This document shows positions 1 through 7,766 of a DNA stretch of 64,000 nucleotides, in pieces (positions within the stretch are counted from its first letter, which is position 1; every line of letters begins with the position of its first letter). The stretch is from Brevibacterium sp. CCUG 69071 (GTDB lineage: Bacteria > Actinomycetota > Actinomycetes > Actinomycetales > Brevibacteriaceae), in NCBI RefSeq assembly GCF_021023135.1, contig NZ_PGFV01000001.1, positions 806,001-870,000 on the forward strand. Reading direction: 5' to 3'. Made by a program: the position numbers and the translations under genes. Under the pieces are notes generated by a model. The model was not told where the DNA came from and did not search any database. It was given only the letters and a program-made list of their open reading frames with translations.

Positions 1-392
1 AGGAACCGGGTGAACAGGACCGCGGTGGCGAGGCTGACGAGCACCGGGATGGAGATGATCAGCAGGTTGTAGCTGACGATCGGCCCGGCCAGCAGGGTGA
101 TCGGGGCCAGCAGGATCGCGATGCCGGCCAGGGAGGTGTTCCAGGCGCCGTTGACTCCCCCGCCGAGGGCGTTCATCGCCTCGGTGCGGAGGAGGCCGTC
201 CTCGGCGCCGGTGAGCACGTGCGCGGCATGCCCGAGCCACCAGATGAAGAGGGAGGAATCGTCGTTCTCGGCGACGACGCGCCCGCCGGGGTCGGCGGCG
301 ACCTCACCGAAGACGGTGATGCTCAGCAGGATCAGCAGAAGTGCGTACCACAGCCAGGGGCGCAGGCGTGAGCGCAGCGTGAGGGCATACAC
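1..392 (-). CDS. polytopic membrane protein, N-terminal part (possible GT-C glycosyltransferase)
   Basis: An open frame runs off the left edge and codes for about 130 residues. It opens with basic residues (VYALTLRSRLRP), then a hydrophobic helix (residues 13-27), a loop with ENDDSSLFIWWLG, and two more long hydrophobic stretches around GIAILLAPITLLAGPIV and LLIISIPVLVSLA. An acidic first loop followed by WNTS and LLAPIT resembles large integral-membrane glycosyltransferases of GT-C fold; that is recognition by style, not a family assignment. The first usable start is GTG at 392; the ATG at 388 is out of frame and stops quickly. No ribosome site precedes the GTG because the rpsA terminator hairpin sits immediately upstream. 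Function is otherwise unknown. Confidence 0.6.
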   Translation of the reverse strand, partial: MYALTLRSRLRPWLWYALLLILLSITVFGEVAADPGGRVVAENDDSSLFIWWLGHAAHVLTGAEDGLLRTEAMNALGGGVNGAWNTSLAGIAILLAPITLLAGPIVSYNLLIISIPVLVSLATAVLFTRF

Positions 393-395
393 AAA

Positions 396-423
396 GGGCT
401 CCCGGCCAATCGACCGGGAGCCC
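396..423 (-). terminator. rpsA terminator hairpin
   Basis: A perfect 10-bp stem (GGGCTCCCGG/CCGGGAGCCC) with an 8-nt loop starts 15 nt after the rpsA stop. On the minus strand it is followed by TTTGTGT, a weak T-tract. It ends only 3 nt before the GTG of the next gene, so it may limit read-through into that gene. Confidence 0.7.
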
Positions 424-438
424 TCGTGAGTGCTGTTA

Positions 439-1929
439 TCAGCTGCCTGCAAGCTTCTCACGCAGTGCTGCGAGAGCTTCGTCGCTGGCCAGGGTACCTT
501 CGTCGGCCGCCTCTTCCGAGGAGAACGATCCGGTGGCCGGAGCGGCGTCGGCAGAGGCGCCTGCACCGGCATCGGCGGAGCCGGCTTCGGCATCCGCGGC
601 GATGGCCTTGGCGACCTGCTTCTTGTGCTCTTCCCAGCGGGTCTGGGCGGCGGCGTACTGCTGCTCCCAGGTCTCGCGCTGAGCCTCGTAGCCCTCGACC
701 CATTCGTTGGTCTCGGGGTCGAAGCCCTCGGGGTACTTGTAGTTGCCGTCCTCGTCGTACTCCTGCGGCATGCCGTAGAGAGCGGGGTCGAGGAACTCTT
801 CGGCCTCGGGATCGACGCCCTCGTTGGCCTGCTTCAGCGACAGCGAGATGCGGCGACGTTCGAGGTCGATGTCGATGACCTTGACGTAGATGGTCTCATC
901 GACGGAGACGACCTGCTCCGGCAGATCCACGTGGCGAACCGCGAGTTCGGAGATGTGGACGAGGCCTTCGATGCCGTCTTCAACGCGCACGAACGCACCG
1001 AAGGGAACCAGTTTGGTGACCTTGCCGGGAACGATCTGTCCGATGACGTGGGTGCGAGCGAAGTGCTGCCACGGATCTTCCTGGGTCGCCTTGAGCGACA
1101 GGGAGACGCGTTCGCGGTCCATGTCGACGTCGAGCACCTCGACGGTGACCTCGTCACCGACGGTGACGACCTCACCCGGGTGATCGATGTGCTTCCAGGA
1201 CAGCTCGGAGACGTGCACGAGTCCGTCGACACCACCGAGGTCGACGAAGGCACCGAAGTTGACGATGGAGGACACGACGCCGGGACGGACCTGGCCCTTC
1301 TGCAGGGTCTGCAGGAAGTCGTGGCGGACGGCGGACTGGGTCTGCTCGAGCCAGGCGCGACGCGACAGAACAACATTGTTGCGGTTCTTGTCGAGTTCGA
1401 TGATCTTCGCCTCGACCTGCTGGCCGATGTAGGGAGCGAGGTCCCGGACACGGCGCATCTCGACGAGGGAGGCGGGCAGGAAGCCGCGCAGTCCGATGTC
1501 GACGATCAGGCCGCCCTTGACGACCTCGATGACGGTGCCGGTGACGACTCCGTCGTCTTCCTTGATCTTCTCGATGTCGCCCCAGGCGCGCTCGTACTGA
1601 GCGCGCTTCTTCGACAGCATGAGACGGCCTTCTTTGTCTTCCTTCTGAAGAACGAGGGCTTCGATCTCATCGCCGACCTCGACGACCTCGCCGGGATCGA
1701 CATCGTGCTTGATAGAGAGTTCACGCGAAAGGACGACGCCTTCCGTCTTGTATCCGATGTCGACGAGGACTTCGTCGCGGTCGACCTTGACGACGGTGCC
1801 TTCGACGATGTCGCCATCGTTGAAGTACTTGATCGTCTCATCGACGGCGGCGAGGAAATCCTCAGCGGTTCCGATGTCGTTGACAGCGACCTGCTTCGGC
1901 TGCACCGATTCCGGCGTAGTGGTGGTCAT
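439..1929 (-). CDS. rpsA: 30S ribosomal protein S1
   Basis: The 496-residue product has four S1 (OB-fold) RNA-binding repeats at roughly residues 38-108, 125-192, 210-280 and 296-366. Each shows the G-x-V-x-G-x-V start and ends in LSKK, LSRR or LSLK. Residues after about 370 form an acidic, Ala/Glu-rich tail. Four repeats, rather than the six of E. coli S1, is the usual actinobacterial arrangement. The protein binds mRNA on the small ribosomal subunit and assists initiation. The ATG at 1929 has a GGAG about 12 nt upstream and lies downstream of a TTGACA-type promoter. It is divergent from the methyltransferase gene and next to polA, the same order as in mycobacteria. Confidence 0.97.
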   Translation of the reverse strand: MTTTTPESVQPKQVAVNDIGTAEDFLAAVDETIKYFNDGDIVEGTVVKVDRDEVLVDIGYKTEGVVLSRELSIKHDVDPGEVVEVGDEIEALVLQKEDKEGRLMLSKKRAQYERAWGDIEKIKEDDGVVTGTVIEVVKGGLIVDIGLRGFLPASLVEMRRVRDLAPYIGQQVEAKIIELDKNRNNVVLSRRAWLEQTQSAVRHDFLQTLQKGQVRPGVVSSIVNFGAFVDLGGVDGLVHVSELSWKHIDHPGEVVTVGDEVTVEVLDVDMDRERVSLSLKATQEDPWQHFARTHVIGQIVPGKVTKLVPFGAFVRVEDGIEGLVHISELAVRHVDLPEQVVSVDETIYVKVIDIDLERRRISLSLKQANEGVDPEAEEFLDPALYGMPQEYDEDGNYKYPEGFDPETNEWVEGYEAQRETWEQQYAAAQTRWEEHKKQVAKAIAADAEAGSADAGAGASADAAPATGSFSSEEAADEGTLASDEALAALREKLAGS

Positions 1930-2034
1930 ATAGGTTGGGACTCCGATGGAATTATGGTCCAGATCCGATACTCTGGGTCGATGTCGTCAAACACTGACGA
2001 AGAGACGGATCCGGTCTCGATTGCGAATTTGGAC

Positions 2035-2063
2035 TTGTATGCATACGCGCATACGGTTGTCAA
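2035..2063 (-). promoter_or_regulatory. putative rpsA promoter
   Basis: On the minus strand a perfect -35 hexamer TTGACA (2063-2058) is followed after 17 nt by ATACAA (2040-2035), giving a leader of about 100 nt to the rpsA ATG. The spacer and -10 overlap a GTATGCATAC palindrome (2037-2046) that could be an operator. The -10 is a poor match, so its exact position is uncertain. Confidence 0.45.
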
Positions 2064-2135
2064 TACTAGCACCATCCGAGGCGTGAATGCACGCCGAGTT
2101 TCCAAATGAATGACGTACCCAGCCACGGAGGAAAG

Positions 2136-2975
2136 TTGACCGACGGAAGTTACCGAACCGAAGTCATCAGCGGTGGCTATCTCCCGATCGACGAAGAGGC
2201 CTCAGTTCGGGCCAATCGTAGCTATTGGGACAACTCCGCCGAGGACTATCTGGCCGAACACGGCACTTTCCTCGGGGCTTCCGAGTTCATCTGGTGTCCC
2301 GAGGGAATTCACGAATCCGACGTCGGCCTCCTCGGCGATGTCACCCGCAGACAGATCCTCGAGGTCGGCTGCGGGGCCGGGCAGTGCTCGCGCTGGTTGG
2401 CCGAGGAGGGGGCGATCGCCACCGGTGTCGACGTCTCCGCCGGCATGCTCGAGCAGGCCTCGCGGCTGCAGCGGGAGAATCCGCTCAGCGAGGGGGTCAC
2501 TCCCCCGACCTTCCTCCATGCCGATGCCCGCCAGCTGCCGTTCGCGTCGAACAGCTTCGACGTCGCCTTCTCCTCCTATGGGGCGCTGCCTTTCGTCAAG
2601 GACGCCGAGGTGGTCTTCGCTGAGGTGGCACGCGTCGTCCGTCCGGGCGGCCAGTGGGTGTTCTCGACCACCCATCCCATGCGGTGGATGTTTCCCGATG
2701 TGCCAGGCGAGTCCGGTCTCACCGTCGAATACTCCTACTTCGACCGCACTCCCTACGTCGAGCTCGACTCAGAGGGACAGCCGATCTACGCCGAACATCA
2801 CCGCACGATGGGCGACTGGGTGCGCCTGCTGGTGGCCGCCGGCTTCACGATCGATTCGGTGACCGAGCCGGAGTGGCCGGAGTCCAACCAGACCGCCTGG
2901 GGCGGATGGTCTCCCCTGCGCGGTGCGCTCATGCCGGGCACCGTGCTCTTCTCCGCCACCCTCGCAAAGGACTGA
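2136..2975 (+). CDS. class I SAM-dependent methyltransferase
   Basis: The product is about 279 residues with a Rossmann-type methyltransferase core. Motif I is ILEVGCGAGQC (residues 74-84), followed by an acidic residue in GVDVSAGML, then DARQLPF and the post-motif region [18 protein letters not shown]. This places it in the UbiE/methyltransferase-11 group of small-molecule methyltransferases; the substrate cannot be read from sequence. I prefer the TTG at 2136 because GGAGG sits 4 nt upstream, though the spacing is short. An in-frame ATG at 2106 without a ribosome site would add ten residues. It is transcribed alone, divergent from rpsA and convergent with polA. Orthologues sit beside rpsA in other actinobacteria, as I recall. 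Confidence 0.85.
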   Translation: MTDGSYRTEVISGGYLPIDEEASVRANRSYWDNSAEDYLAEHGTFLGASEFIWCPEGIHESDVGLLGDVTRRQILEVGCGAGQCSRWLAEEGAIATGVDVSAGMLEQASRLQRENPLSEGVTPPTFLHADARQLPFASNSFDVAFSSYGALPFVKDAEVVFAEVARVVRPGGQWVFSTTHPMRWMFPDVPGESGLTVEYSYFDRTPYVELDSEGQPIYAEHHRTMGDWVRLLVAAGFTIDSVTEPEWPESNQTAWGGWSPLRGALMPGTVLFSATLAKD

Positions 2976-2990
2976 GCTCCGCGGGCCCGG

Positions 2991-3123
2991 GCTACCTGAC
3001 CGCGGCAGAGCTACCTGACGGTGTCCGAGCTACCCTCCGGCGCTCGAACTACCCGACGGGGCCTGAGCAACCCGCCGGTGCCTGAACTACCCGACGGGGC
3101 CTGAGCAACCCACCGGCAGGCTC
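2991..3123. repeat. seven tandem 19-bp degenerate repeats
   Basis: Seven head-to-tail 19-nt units fill the gap after the methyltransferase stop: 2991-3009, 3010-3028, 3029-3047, 3048-3066, 3067-3085, 3086-3104 and 3105-3123. The consensus is near RCTACCCGACGGNGCCTGA. Units 4 and 6 are identical, so units 4-5 and 6-7 look like a duplicated 38-bp pair. There are no spacers, so it is not a CRISPR array. Confidence 0.85.
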
Positions 3124-3124
3124 A

Positions 3125-3184
3125 GTCCACGCGAAACTCGAAAACATCTTCACTGGCGACGACTTTTTCGAGTTTCGCGTGGAC
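3125..3184. repeat. perfect 20-bp inverted repeat, probable bidirectional terminator
   Basis: The arms 3125-3144 (GTCCACGCGAAACTCGAAAA) and 3165-3184 are exact reverse complements separated by 20 nt. The inner ends carry A4 and T4-5 runs rather than a T-tract outside the stem. It lies between the convergent methyltransferase and polA genes, where a shared terminator is expected. The stem is much longer and the loop much larger than usual. It may be a REP-like or MITE-like element rather than a simple terminator. The following 101 nt up to the polA stop hold nothing else I can recognise. Confidence 0.75.
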
Positions 3185-3285
3185 CGAGGCGTCCGCAGGC
3201 GCATTATGGTCTCGCTCGGTGTCGTTGCGCGGGCGGCCGCGGACCTCACCGAGGCTCCGCTCACTCCAGTGCTGCTCTGCGGACG

Positions 3286-5952
3286 TCAGTGGGCGGCGGC
3301 GTGCCAGGAGATGCCGGTGCCGACGTTGACGTCGAGCGGAACGTCGAGCTCGAAGGCCGAACCCATCTCCTCGGTGACGATGCTGGTGACCTCATCGACC
3401 TCGCCCGGATCGACATCGACGATGATCTCATCGTGGACCTGCAAGAGCATGGTCGATTTCAGCCCGTCCAGGCGCCCGGCGACCTTGAGCATCGCGATCT
3501 TCATGATGTCGGCCGCCGACCCCTGGATCGGGGCGTTGAGCGCGGCGCGTTCGGCCATATCGCGCAGCTGTCGTCGGTCGCTGTGGAGGGCGGGCAGGTA
3601 GCGCCTGCGGCCCATGATGGTCTCGGTGAACCCGTTCGCTCTGGCCTGCTCGACGATCTCGTCGAGGTAGTCCTTGACGGCCCCGAAGCGTTCGAAGTAC
3701 TGCTCCATCAGGGCCTTCGCCTCGTCGACGCCGATCACCAGCTGCCGTGAGAGCCCGTAGGCGGAGAGACCGTAGACGAGGCCGTAGGACATGGCCTTGA
3801 CCTTCGACCGCATCTCGGAGTCCACCTCGTCGATACCGACTCCGAAGACCTTCGATCCGACATAGGAGTGGAGGTCCTCTCCGTCCTTGAACGCCTGGAT
3901 CAGCGCGGCATCGCCGGACAGGTGCGCCATGATCCGCATCTCGATCTGCGAATAGTCGGCGGTGAGCAGTCGCCCACCGGAGACCTCGGGATCGGCGATG
4001 AAGATCTCGCGAATCCGTCGCCCCGACTCGGTGCGGACCGGGATGTTCTGCAGGTTCGGATCGAGAGAGGACAGACGTCCGGTGGCGGCGACGGTCTGCT
4101 GGTAGGTGGTGTGGATGCGACCGTCCTCGGCCACCGTCTTGAGCAGTCCGACGACGGTCTGCTTGAGCTTCGTCGAATCCCGGTAGGCGAGCAGATGCTG
4201 CAGGAACGGGTGCTCGGTCTTGATGAAGAGCTCGGCCAGGGCTTCGGCGTCGGTAGTGTAGCCGGTCTTCGTGCGCTTCGTCTTCGGCATATCGAGTTCC
4301 TCGAAGAGCACGGTCTGCAGCTGCTTCGGCGAGCCGAGGTTGACGTCATGCCCGATCGCCTCATAGGCGAGTTCGGCACTGGCCTCGGCCTGCTTCGTGA
4401 ATTCGTCGATGAGCGAGCTCAGCCCAGCTTCGTCCACGGCGATGCCGGCCAACTCCATCTGGGCGAGCACCGGCACGAGCGGCAGCTCGATATCCCGGTA
4501 GACCTGGTTCATGTTCGCCTCGTCGATGGCCTTGGCGAGCACGTCGTGGACCTCGAGCAGAGCCGCGGCGCGCTGCCCGTGGGTCTTGGCGGTGGTGTCC
4601 TCGTCGAAGTCGAGTGCAAGCTGACCGGAGTCGGATTCGGGTTCGCCGAGCTCGATGCCCGCCCGTTCGACGGCGATCTGCCCGAGGTCGTAAGCCCGCT
4701 GATCGGGCACGAGCAGATAAGCGGCCAGAGCGGTGTCTCCGGAGACGTCGTCGACGTCGAGTCCCAGTGATCTCCAGGCCTTGAGCTGGAGTTTCGAGCT
4801 GTGGAGGATGAGCGATCTCTTCCCCAGAGCTTCCCCGAGGTCCGCAATCGCCTTCTCCCCCGCCTCGGCGAGATCGACGACGAGGGCCTGGCCCGGCTCG
4901 GTGGAGACGGCGAGGATTCGGACATCGCCGTGGCCGAGTTCGAAGCGGGCATCGGAGTCGAGGGCGAGGACGTCCGAGTCCGAGATCCGGTCGAGCAGCG
5001 TCGCCACGTCCACGGTCTTGACGGTGACCTCTCTGGCCGGAGCGCTCTCTTCCCCGGGCACGGCTTCGTCACCGAAGATCGCGCTCAGTCGTTTGCCGAG
5101 CGCCTGGAATTCGAGCTGATCGAACAGGCTCGACAGCTCGGCCGGGTCACCGGCGCCCCATTTGAGGTCCGCGTACTCCAGCTCCAGGTCAACATCGTCG
5201 AGGAGTCGGTTGAGCTTGTAATTGCGTTCGACCTCGGGAATGTGGTCGCGCAGCTTCTCGCCGACCTTGCCGCCGATGTCCGCGGCATTGGCGAGCACGC
5301 CGGGGAGGTCGCCGTGGGCCTTGAGCCATTTGGCGGCCGTCTTGTCGCCTACTCCCGGCACACCGGGGAGGTTGTCGGCCTTCTCCCCCACGAGTGCGGC
5401 CAGGCCGCGGTAGTTCGCGGGGCTGACCGCATATTTCTCTTCGATCGCCGCCGGTGTCATCCGGTTGAGGTCGCTGACACCGCGCTTGGGATAGAGGATC
5501 GTCACGGCATCGCTGGCGAGCTGGAAGGAGTCCTTGTCCCCGCTCATGATCTCGACGGCGGCTCCCGCCTCGGTACCCATCCTGGCCATCGTCGCCAGGG
5601 CGTCATCGGCTTCGAAGCCCTCTTTCGTCACTACCCGGATGCCCATCGCGGTCACGATGTCCTTGATGAGGTCGATCTGCGGGTGGAATTCTGGCGGAGT
5701 CTTGGCTCGACCGGCCTTGTACTCGGAATACTCCTCGAGGCGGAACGTCTGTCGGCCGAGGTCGAAGGCCACGGCGACGTGGCTCGGCGATTCGTCGCGG
5801 AGGACGTTGATGAGCATCGAGATGAAGCCGTAGATGGCGTTCGTGGTCTGACCGGTGCTCGTCGAGAAGTTCTCCACCGGCAGAGCGTGGAAGGCGCGGT
5901 AGGCCAGGGAGTGTCCGTCGATGAGCAGGAGGGATTCGTTTGAGTGACTCAC
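3286..5952 (-). CDS. polA: DNA polymerase I
   Basis: This is an 888-residue family A polymerase. Residues 1-310 are the 5'-3' exonuclease/flap nuclease (LLIDGHSLAYRAF start, SGDKDSFQL, GVPGVGDKTA). Residues about 315-490 are the 3'-5' exonuclease fold, without its metal-binding DEDD acids (LALDSDARF replaces the usual FDTET), so proofreading is probably absent, as in other actinobacterial PolI. The polymerase domain has motif A LLTADYSQIEMRI (662-674), motif B RSKVKAMSYGLVYG (715-728) and motif C LQVHDEII (837-844). I choose GTG at 5952, which gives the canonical N-terminus and lies 7 nt after a TAGGCT -10; longer in-frame starts exist (ATG 5982). It fills gaps and repairs DNA. Confidence 0.95.
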   Translation of the reverse strand: MSHSNESLLLIDGHSLAYRAFHALPVENFSTSTGQTTNAIYGFISMLINVLRDESPSHVAVAFDLGRQTFRLEEYSEYKAGRAKTPPEFHPQIDLIKDIVTAMGIRVVTKEGFEADDALATMARMGTEAGAAVEIMSGDKDSFQLASDAVTILYPKRGVSDLNRMTPAAIEEKYAVSPANYRGLAALVGEKADNLPGVPGVGDKTAAKWLKAHGDLPGVLANAADIGGKVGEKLRDHIPEVERNYKLNRLLDDVDLELEYADLKWGAGDPAELSSLFDQLEFQALGKRLSAIFGDEAVPGEESAPAREVTVKTVDVATLLDRISDSDVLALDSDARFELGHGDVRILAVSTEPGQALVVDLAEAGEKAIADLGEALGKRSLILHSSKLQLKAWRSLGLDVDDVSGDTALAAYLLVPDQRAYDLGQIAVERAGIELGEPESDSGQLALDFDEDTTAKTHGQRAAALLEVHDVLAKAIDEANMNQVYRDIELPLVPVLAQMELAGIAVDEAGLSSLIDEFTKQAEASAELAYEAIGHDVNLGSPKQLQTVLFEELDMPKTKRTKTGYTTDAEALAELFIKTEHPFLQHLLAYRDSTKLKQTVVGLLKTVAEDGRIHTTYQQTVAATGRLSSLDPNLQNIPVRTESGRRIREIFIADPEVSGGRLLTADYSQIEMRIMAHLSGDAALIQAFKDGEDLHSYVGSKVFGVGIDEVDSEMRSKVKAMSYGLVYGLSAYGLSRQLVIGVDEAKALMEQYFERFGAVKDYLDEIVEQARANGFTETIMGRRRYLPALHSDRRQLRDMAERAALNAPIQGSAADIMKIAMLKVAGRLDGLKSTMLLQVHDEIIVDVDPGEVDEVTSIVTEEMGSAFELDVPLDVNVGTGISWHAAAH

Positions 5953-5959
5953 ATGGCAT

Positions 5960-5965
5960 AGCCTA
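5960..5965 (-). promoter_or_regulatory. -10 element for a leaderless polA transcript
   Basis: On the minus strand TAGGCT is followed by 7 nt and then the polA GTG (5952), with no Shine-Dalgarno sequence. Transcription would begin at or next to the start codon. The same hexamer and spacing recur before hisE. Confidence 0.5.
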
Positions 5966-6016
5966 TCGTTCGACGCTGACATGCCCAGCGCGGCCAGCCG
6001 ATTTCGAAGGAGAGCG

Positions 6017-6475
6017 ATGTTCAGACCCGAGGTGTCACTGACAGCCGAGACGACCGAGGAGCAGCGGGCGCAGCTGCTGACCCAGCTCAACGCGCCCGGG
6101 GCGCGGGGCGCGCTGGCGGAGAAGATGGGCATCGATTTCACTGCGGTCGCCCACGATCATGTCGAAGCCCGAGTCGCGGTCGAGGGCAACACCCAGCCGA
6201 TGGGGCTCTTCCACGGCGGCGGGCATGTGGTGCTGGCCGAATCGCTGGCGTCGATGCACTCGTTCCTCCTCTCCGGGGGCCGGAACGTCGTCGGTGTCGA
6301 TCTCAATGCCACGCATCTGCGCGCAGCCAGCGAGGGCACGGTCACCGGCACCGCCTCGGTGCTCCATCAGGGGCGGACCATCATGTCCCATGAGGTGAGG
6401 ATGACCGACGAGGCGGGGCGGCTGCTGTCGATCGTGCGGATCACGAACATGATCCTCAAGACCGACCCGAAATAG
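6017..6475 (+). CDS. PaaI-family hotdog-fold acyl-CoA thioesterase
   Basis: The product is 152 residues with a single hotdog domain. The signature HGGGHVVLAE (residues 66-75) fits the PaaI/DUF4442-type pattern, with Glu75 as the likely catalytic carboxylate. It is followed by GVDLNATHLRAASEG and a C-terminal strand LLSIVRITNMIL. Family members hydrolyse thioesters such as phenylacetyl-CoA, 4-hydroxybenzoyl-CoA or 1,4-dihydroxy-2-naphthoyl-CoA; the substrate here is not determined. The ATG at 6017 is preceded by AAGGAGAGCG, a good ribosome site. The gene is divergent from polA with a 64-nt shared upstream region. The stop codon lies inside the first unit of a 16-bp tandem repeat. Confidence 0.88.
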   Translation: MFRPEVSLTAETTEEQRAQLLTQLNAPGARGALAEKMGIDFTAVAHDHVEARVAVEGNTQPMGLFHGGGHVVLAESLASMHSFLLSGGRNVVGVDLNATHLRAASEGTVTGTASVLHQGRTIMSHEVRMTDEAGRLLSIVRITNMILKTDPK

Positions 6476-6531
6476 GGGACGCCCGAAACAGGGGGCGACC
6501 GAAACAGGGGGCGACCGAAACAGGGGACTCG
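6468..6531. repeat. four tandem 16-bp repeats across the thioesterase stop
   Basis: The units are 6468-6483, 6484-6499, 6500-6515 and 6516-6531, with core CGAAACAGGGGGCGAC; the middle two are identical. The first unit (CGAAATAGGGGACGCC) contains the TAG stop at 6473-6475. The array looks like local duplication of the gene's 3' end. Confidence 0.85.
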
Positions 6532-6635
6532 GCCACTGCGACGCCAGCTCCGCGGTGCGTACCGCAGTCCGCTCGGCGGCGCACTCCCGACCCCTTGCGG
6601 ATGGTCCGATGGTCCCGCCAATGTGACCGTACACG

Positions 6636-6663
6636 AAGGGCCCGACCAGTTGGTCGGGCCCTT
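6636..6663. terminator. bidirectional terminator hairpin
   Basis: Perfect 13-bp arms (AAGGGCCCGACCA/TGGTCGGGCCCTT) are separated by 2 nt, so the real loop is about 4 nt. It lies between the convergent thioesterase gene and pdtaR and ends 17 nt from the pdtaR stop. T-runs are minimal on either side. Confidence 0.75.
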
Positions 6664-6680
6664 GCTGTCGGTGGGGTGGG

Positions 6681-7301
6681 TTACTTCTTCGAGCCGATCT
6701 GCTTGAGCACGGTCTCGGCGACCTCGCGCATCGTCAGGCGACGATCCATCGAGGTCTTCTGGATCCAGCGGAAGGCCTCGGGCTCGCTCAGACCCATCGA
6801 GGTCTGCAGCAGGCTCTTGGCGCGCTCGACGAGCTTGCGGGTCTCGAAGCGCTCGCTGAGATCGGAGATCTCGGATTCGAGGGAGCTGATCTCCGCGTGA
6901 CGGGAGAGCGCGATCTCGAGGGCGGGAATGAGATCCGCCGAGGTGAAGGGCTTGACCACATAGGCCATGGCGCCGGCGTCGCGGGCCCGCTCGACCAATT
7001 CCTTCTGCGAGAAGGCGGTGAGCAGCACGACCGGGGCGATGCGCGCCTTGGCGATGCGCTCGGCGGCCGAGATGCCGTCGAGGATGGGCATTTTGATGTC
7101 CATCACGACGAGGTCCGGGCGCAGCTCCTCGGCCAGGCGGATGGCGGATTCGCCGTCTGCGGCCTCACCGACGACGTCGTATCCGACCTCGCGCAGCATT
7201 TCGACGATATCGAGACGAATCACTGCCTCGTCTTCGGCCACGACGACGCGGCGGACAGGCACTGACTCATCTGAGGTTGATTCTTCGCTGTTTGAAAGCA
7301 C
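6681..7301 (-). CDS. pdtaR: ANTAR-domain response regulator PdtaR
   Basis: The 206-residue protein joins a receiver domain (about 17-135) to an ANTAR RNA-binding domain (about 140-200). The acidic pocket is EDE at 23-25, the phospho-acceptor Asp68 in VVMDIKMP, and the switch Lys117 in VVKPF. The ANTAR part reads RKLVERAKSLLQ then MGLSEPEAFRWIQ and MREVAETVL. In mycobacteria (Rv1626) the partner histidine kinase PdtaS phosphorylates PdtaR, and the protein then acts as an antiterminator or RNA-binding regulator; no kinase gene is next to it here. The start is GTG at 7301, 6 nt after a TAGACT -10, so the message is probably leaderless. Confidence 0.92.
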   Translation of the reverse strand: MLSNSEESTSDESVPVRRVVVAEDEAVIRLDIVEMLREVGYDVVGEAADGESAIRLAEELRPDLVVMDIKMPILDGISAAERIAKARIAPVVLLTAFSQKELVERARDAGAMAYVVKPFTSADLIPALEIALSRHAEISSLESEISDLSERFETRKLVERAKSLLQTSMGLSEPEAFRWIQKTSMDRRLTMREVAETVLKQIGSKK

Positions 7302-7307
7302 GGCACC

Positions 7308-7313
7308 AGTCTA
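7308..7313 (-). promoter_or_regulatory. -10 element for a leaderless pdtaR transcript
   Basis: TAGACT on the minus strand lies 6 nt before the pdtaR GTG with no ribosome site between. It belongs to the repeated TAGNNT-(6-8)-start pattern of this window. Confidence 0.5.
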
Positions 7314-7482
7314 GACCAGGCCCGAGACCGGCATTGCAATGGGCGCGGAGTTTTCCTCTGTGATGACAGCCACCCCTGTGACGGCGACCACCGCGATGGA
7401 CTCTCGCGGGGCTGCCGACCACAGAAGCTGCACTGACGCCAGACGCACTGTTCGCCGGTGTGCATCTGTTTTCACGCTGACG

Positions 7483-7488
7483 TAGTAT
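7483..7488 (+). promoter_or_regulatory. possible tRNA-Leu -10 element
   Basis: TAGTAT lies 27 nt before the mature tRNA 5' end, so transcription would start about 20 nt upstream of the tRNA. No clear -35 was found. The rest of the 214-nt gap from 7302 holds only this and the pdtaR promoter. Confidence 0.35.
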
Positions 7489-7515
7489 TGACGCTGTCGC
7501 TCGCGCGGGCGACGA

Positions 7516-7597
7516 GCCGGATTGGCGGAATCGGTAGACGCGGTGCACTCAAAATGCATTGTCGAAAGACGTGTGGGTTCGAGTCCCACATCCGGTA
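7516..7597 (+). tRNA. tRNA-Leu (anticodon CAA)
   Basis: The 82-nt cloverleaf has acceptor arms GCCGGAT/ATCCGGT (G1-U72 wobble) and a D-arm with GGCGGAATCGGTAGACGC. The anticodon loop CTCAAAA on a GTGCA/TGCAT stem gives anticodon CAA. A long class II variable arm (TGTCGAAAGACG) and the T-arm GTGGGTTCGAGTCCCAC follow. The discriminator is A; CCA is not encoded (CAC follows). It decodes UUG. Confidence 0.96.
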
Positions 7598-7603
7598 CAC
7601 AGC

Positions 7604-7653
7604 ACAGCGGAGGGCTTCGCACACGAGAGATCGTGTGCGAAGCCCTCCGCTGT
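7604..7653 (+). terminator. tRNA-Leu terminator, 23-bp perfect hairpin
   Basis: The arms 7604-7626 and 7631-7653 are exact complements with a GAGA loop, followed by TTTCG. It starts 7 nt after the tRNA end. The stem is unusually long and also works as a terminator from the other side. Confidence 0.85.
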
Positions 7654-7686
7654 TTCGCCGTCCGCCCGCTGCGCGCGGGCGACTTC

Positions 7687-7751
7687 TCACGGATAGGTCA
7701 CAGAACCGAGCGCTCTGCCGCTTCGGCCTCGGTTCTGTGACCTATCTGTGG
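7687..7751. repeat. long inverted repeat 3' of the GNAT gene, probable terminator
   Basis: A perfect 19-bp core (7692-7710 with 7728-7746) extends with wobble pairs to 24 bp (7687-7710/7728-7751) around a 17-nt loop. It begins 16 nt after the GNAT stop and faces the tRNA terminator. It probably ends the minus-strand GNAT transcript, although no T-tract follows. Confidence 0.7.
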
Positions 7752-7766
7752 TCAGTCGCACAGTGG

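Noticed and set aside
430-2109. Long plus-strand open frame of 559 codons opposite rpsA
   Set aside because: It is the mirror of rpsA in a GC-rich gene. Its translation is Asp/Leu/Val-rich with no known domain, while the minus strand gives a complete S1 protein.
2991-3123. Possible CRISPR array
   Set aside because: The units are 19 nt, directly abutting, degenerate and without spacers; no cas genes are present.
3286-5952. Damaged polA because the exonuclease acids are missing
   Set aside because: Loss of the 3'-5' exonuclease metal ligands is normal in many PolI proteins of actinobacteria, and all polymerase motifs are intact.
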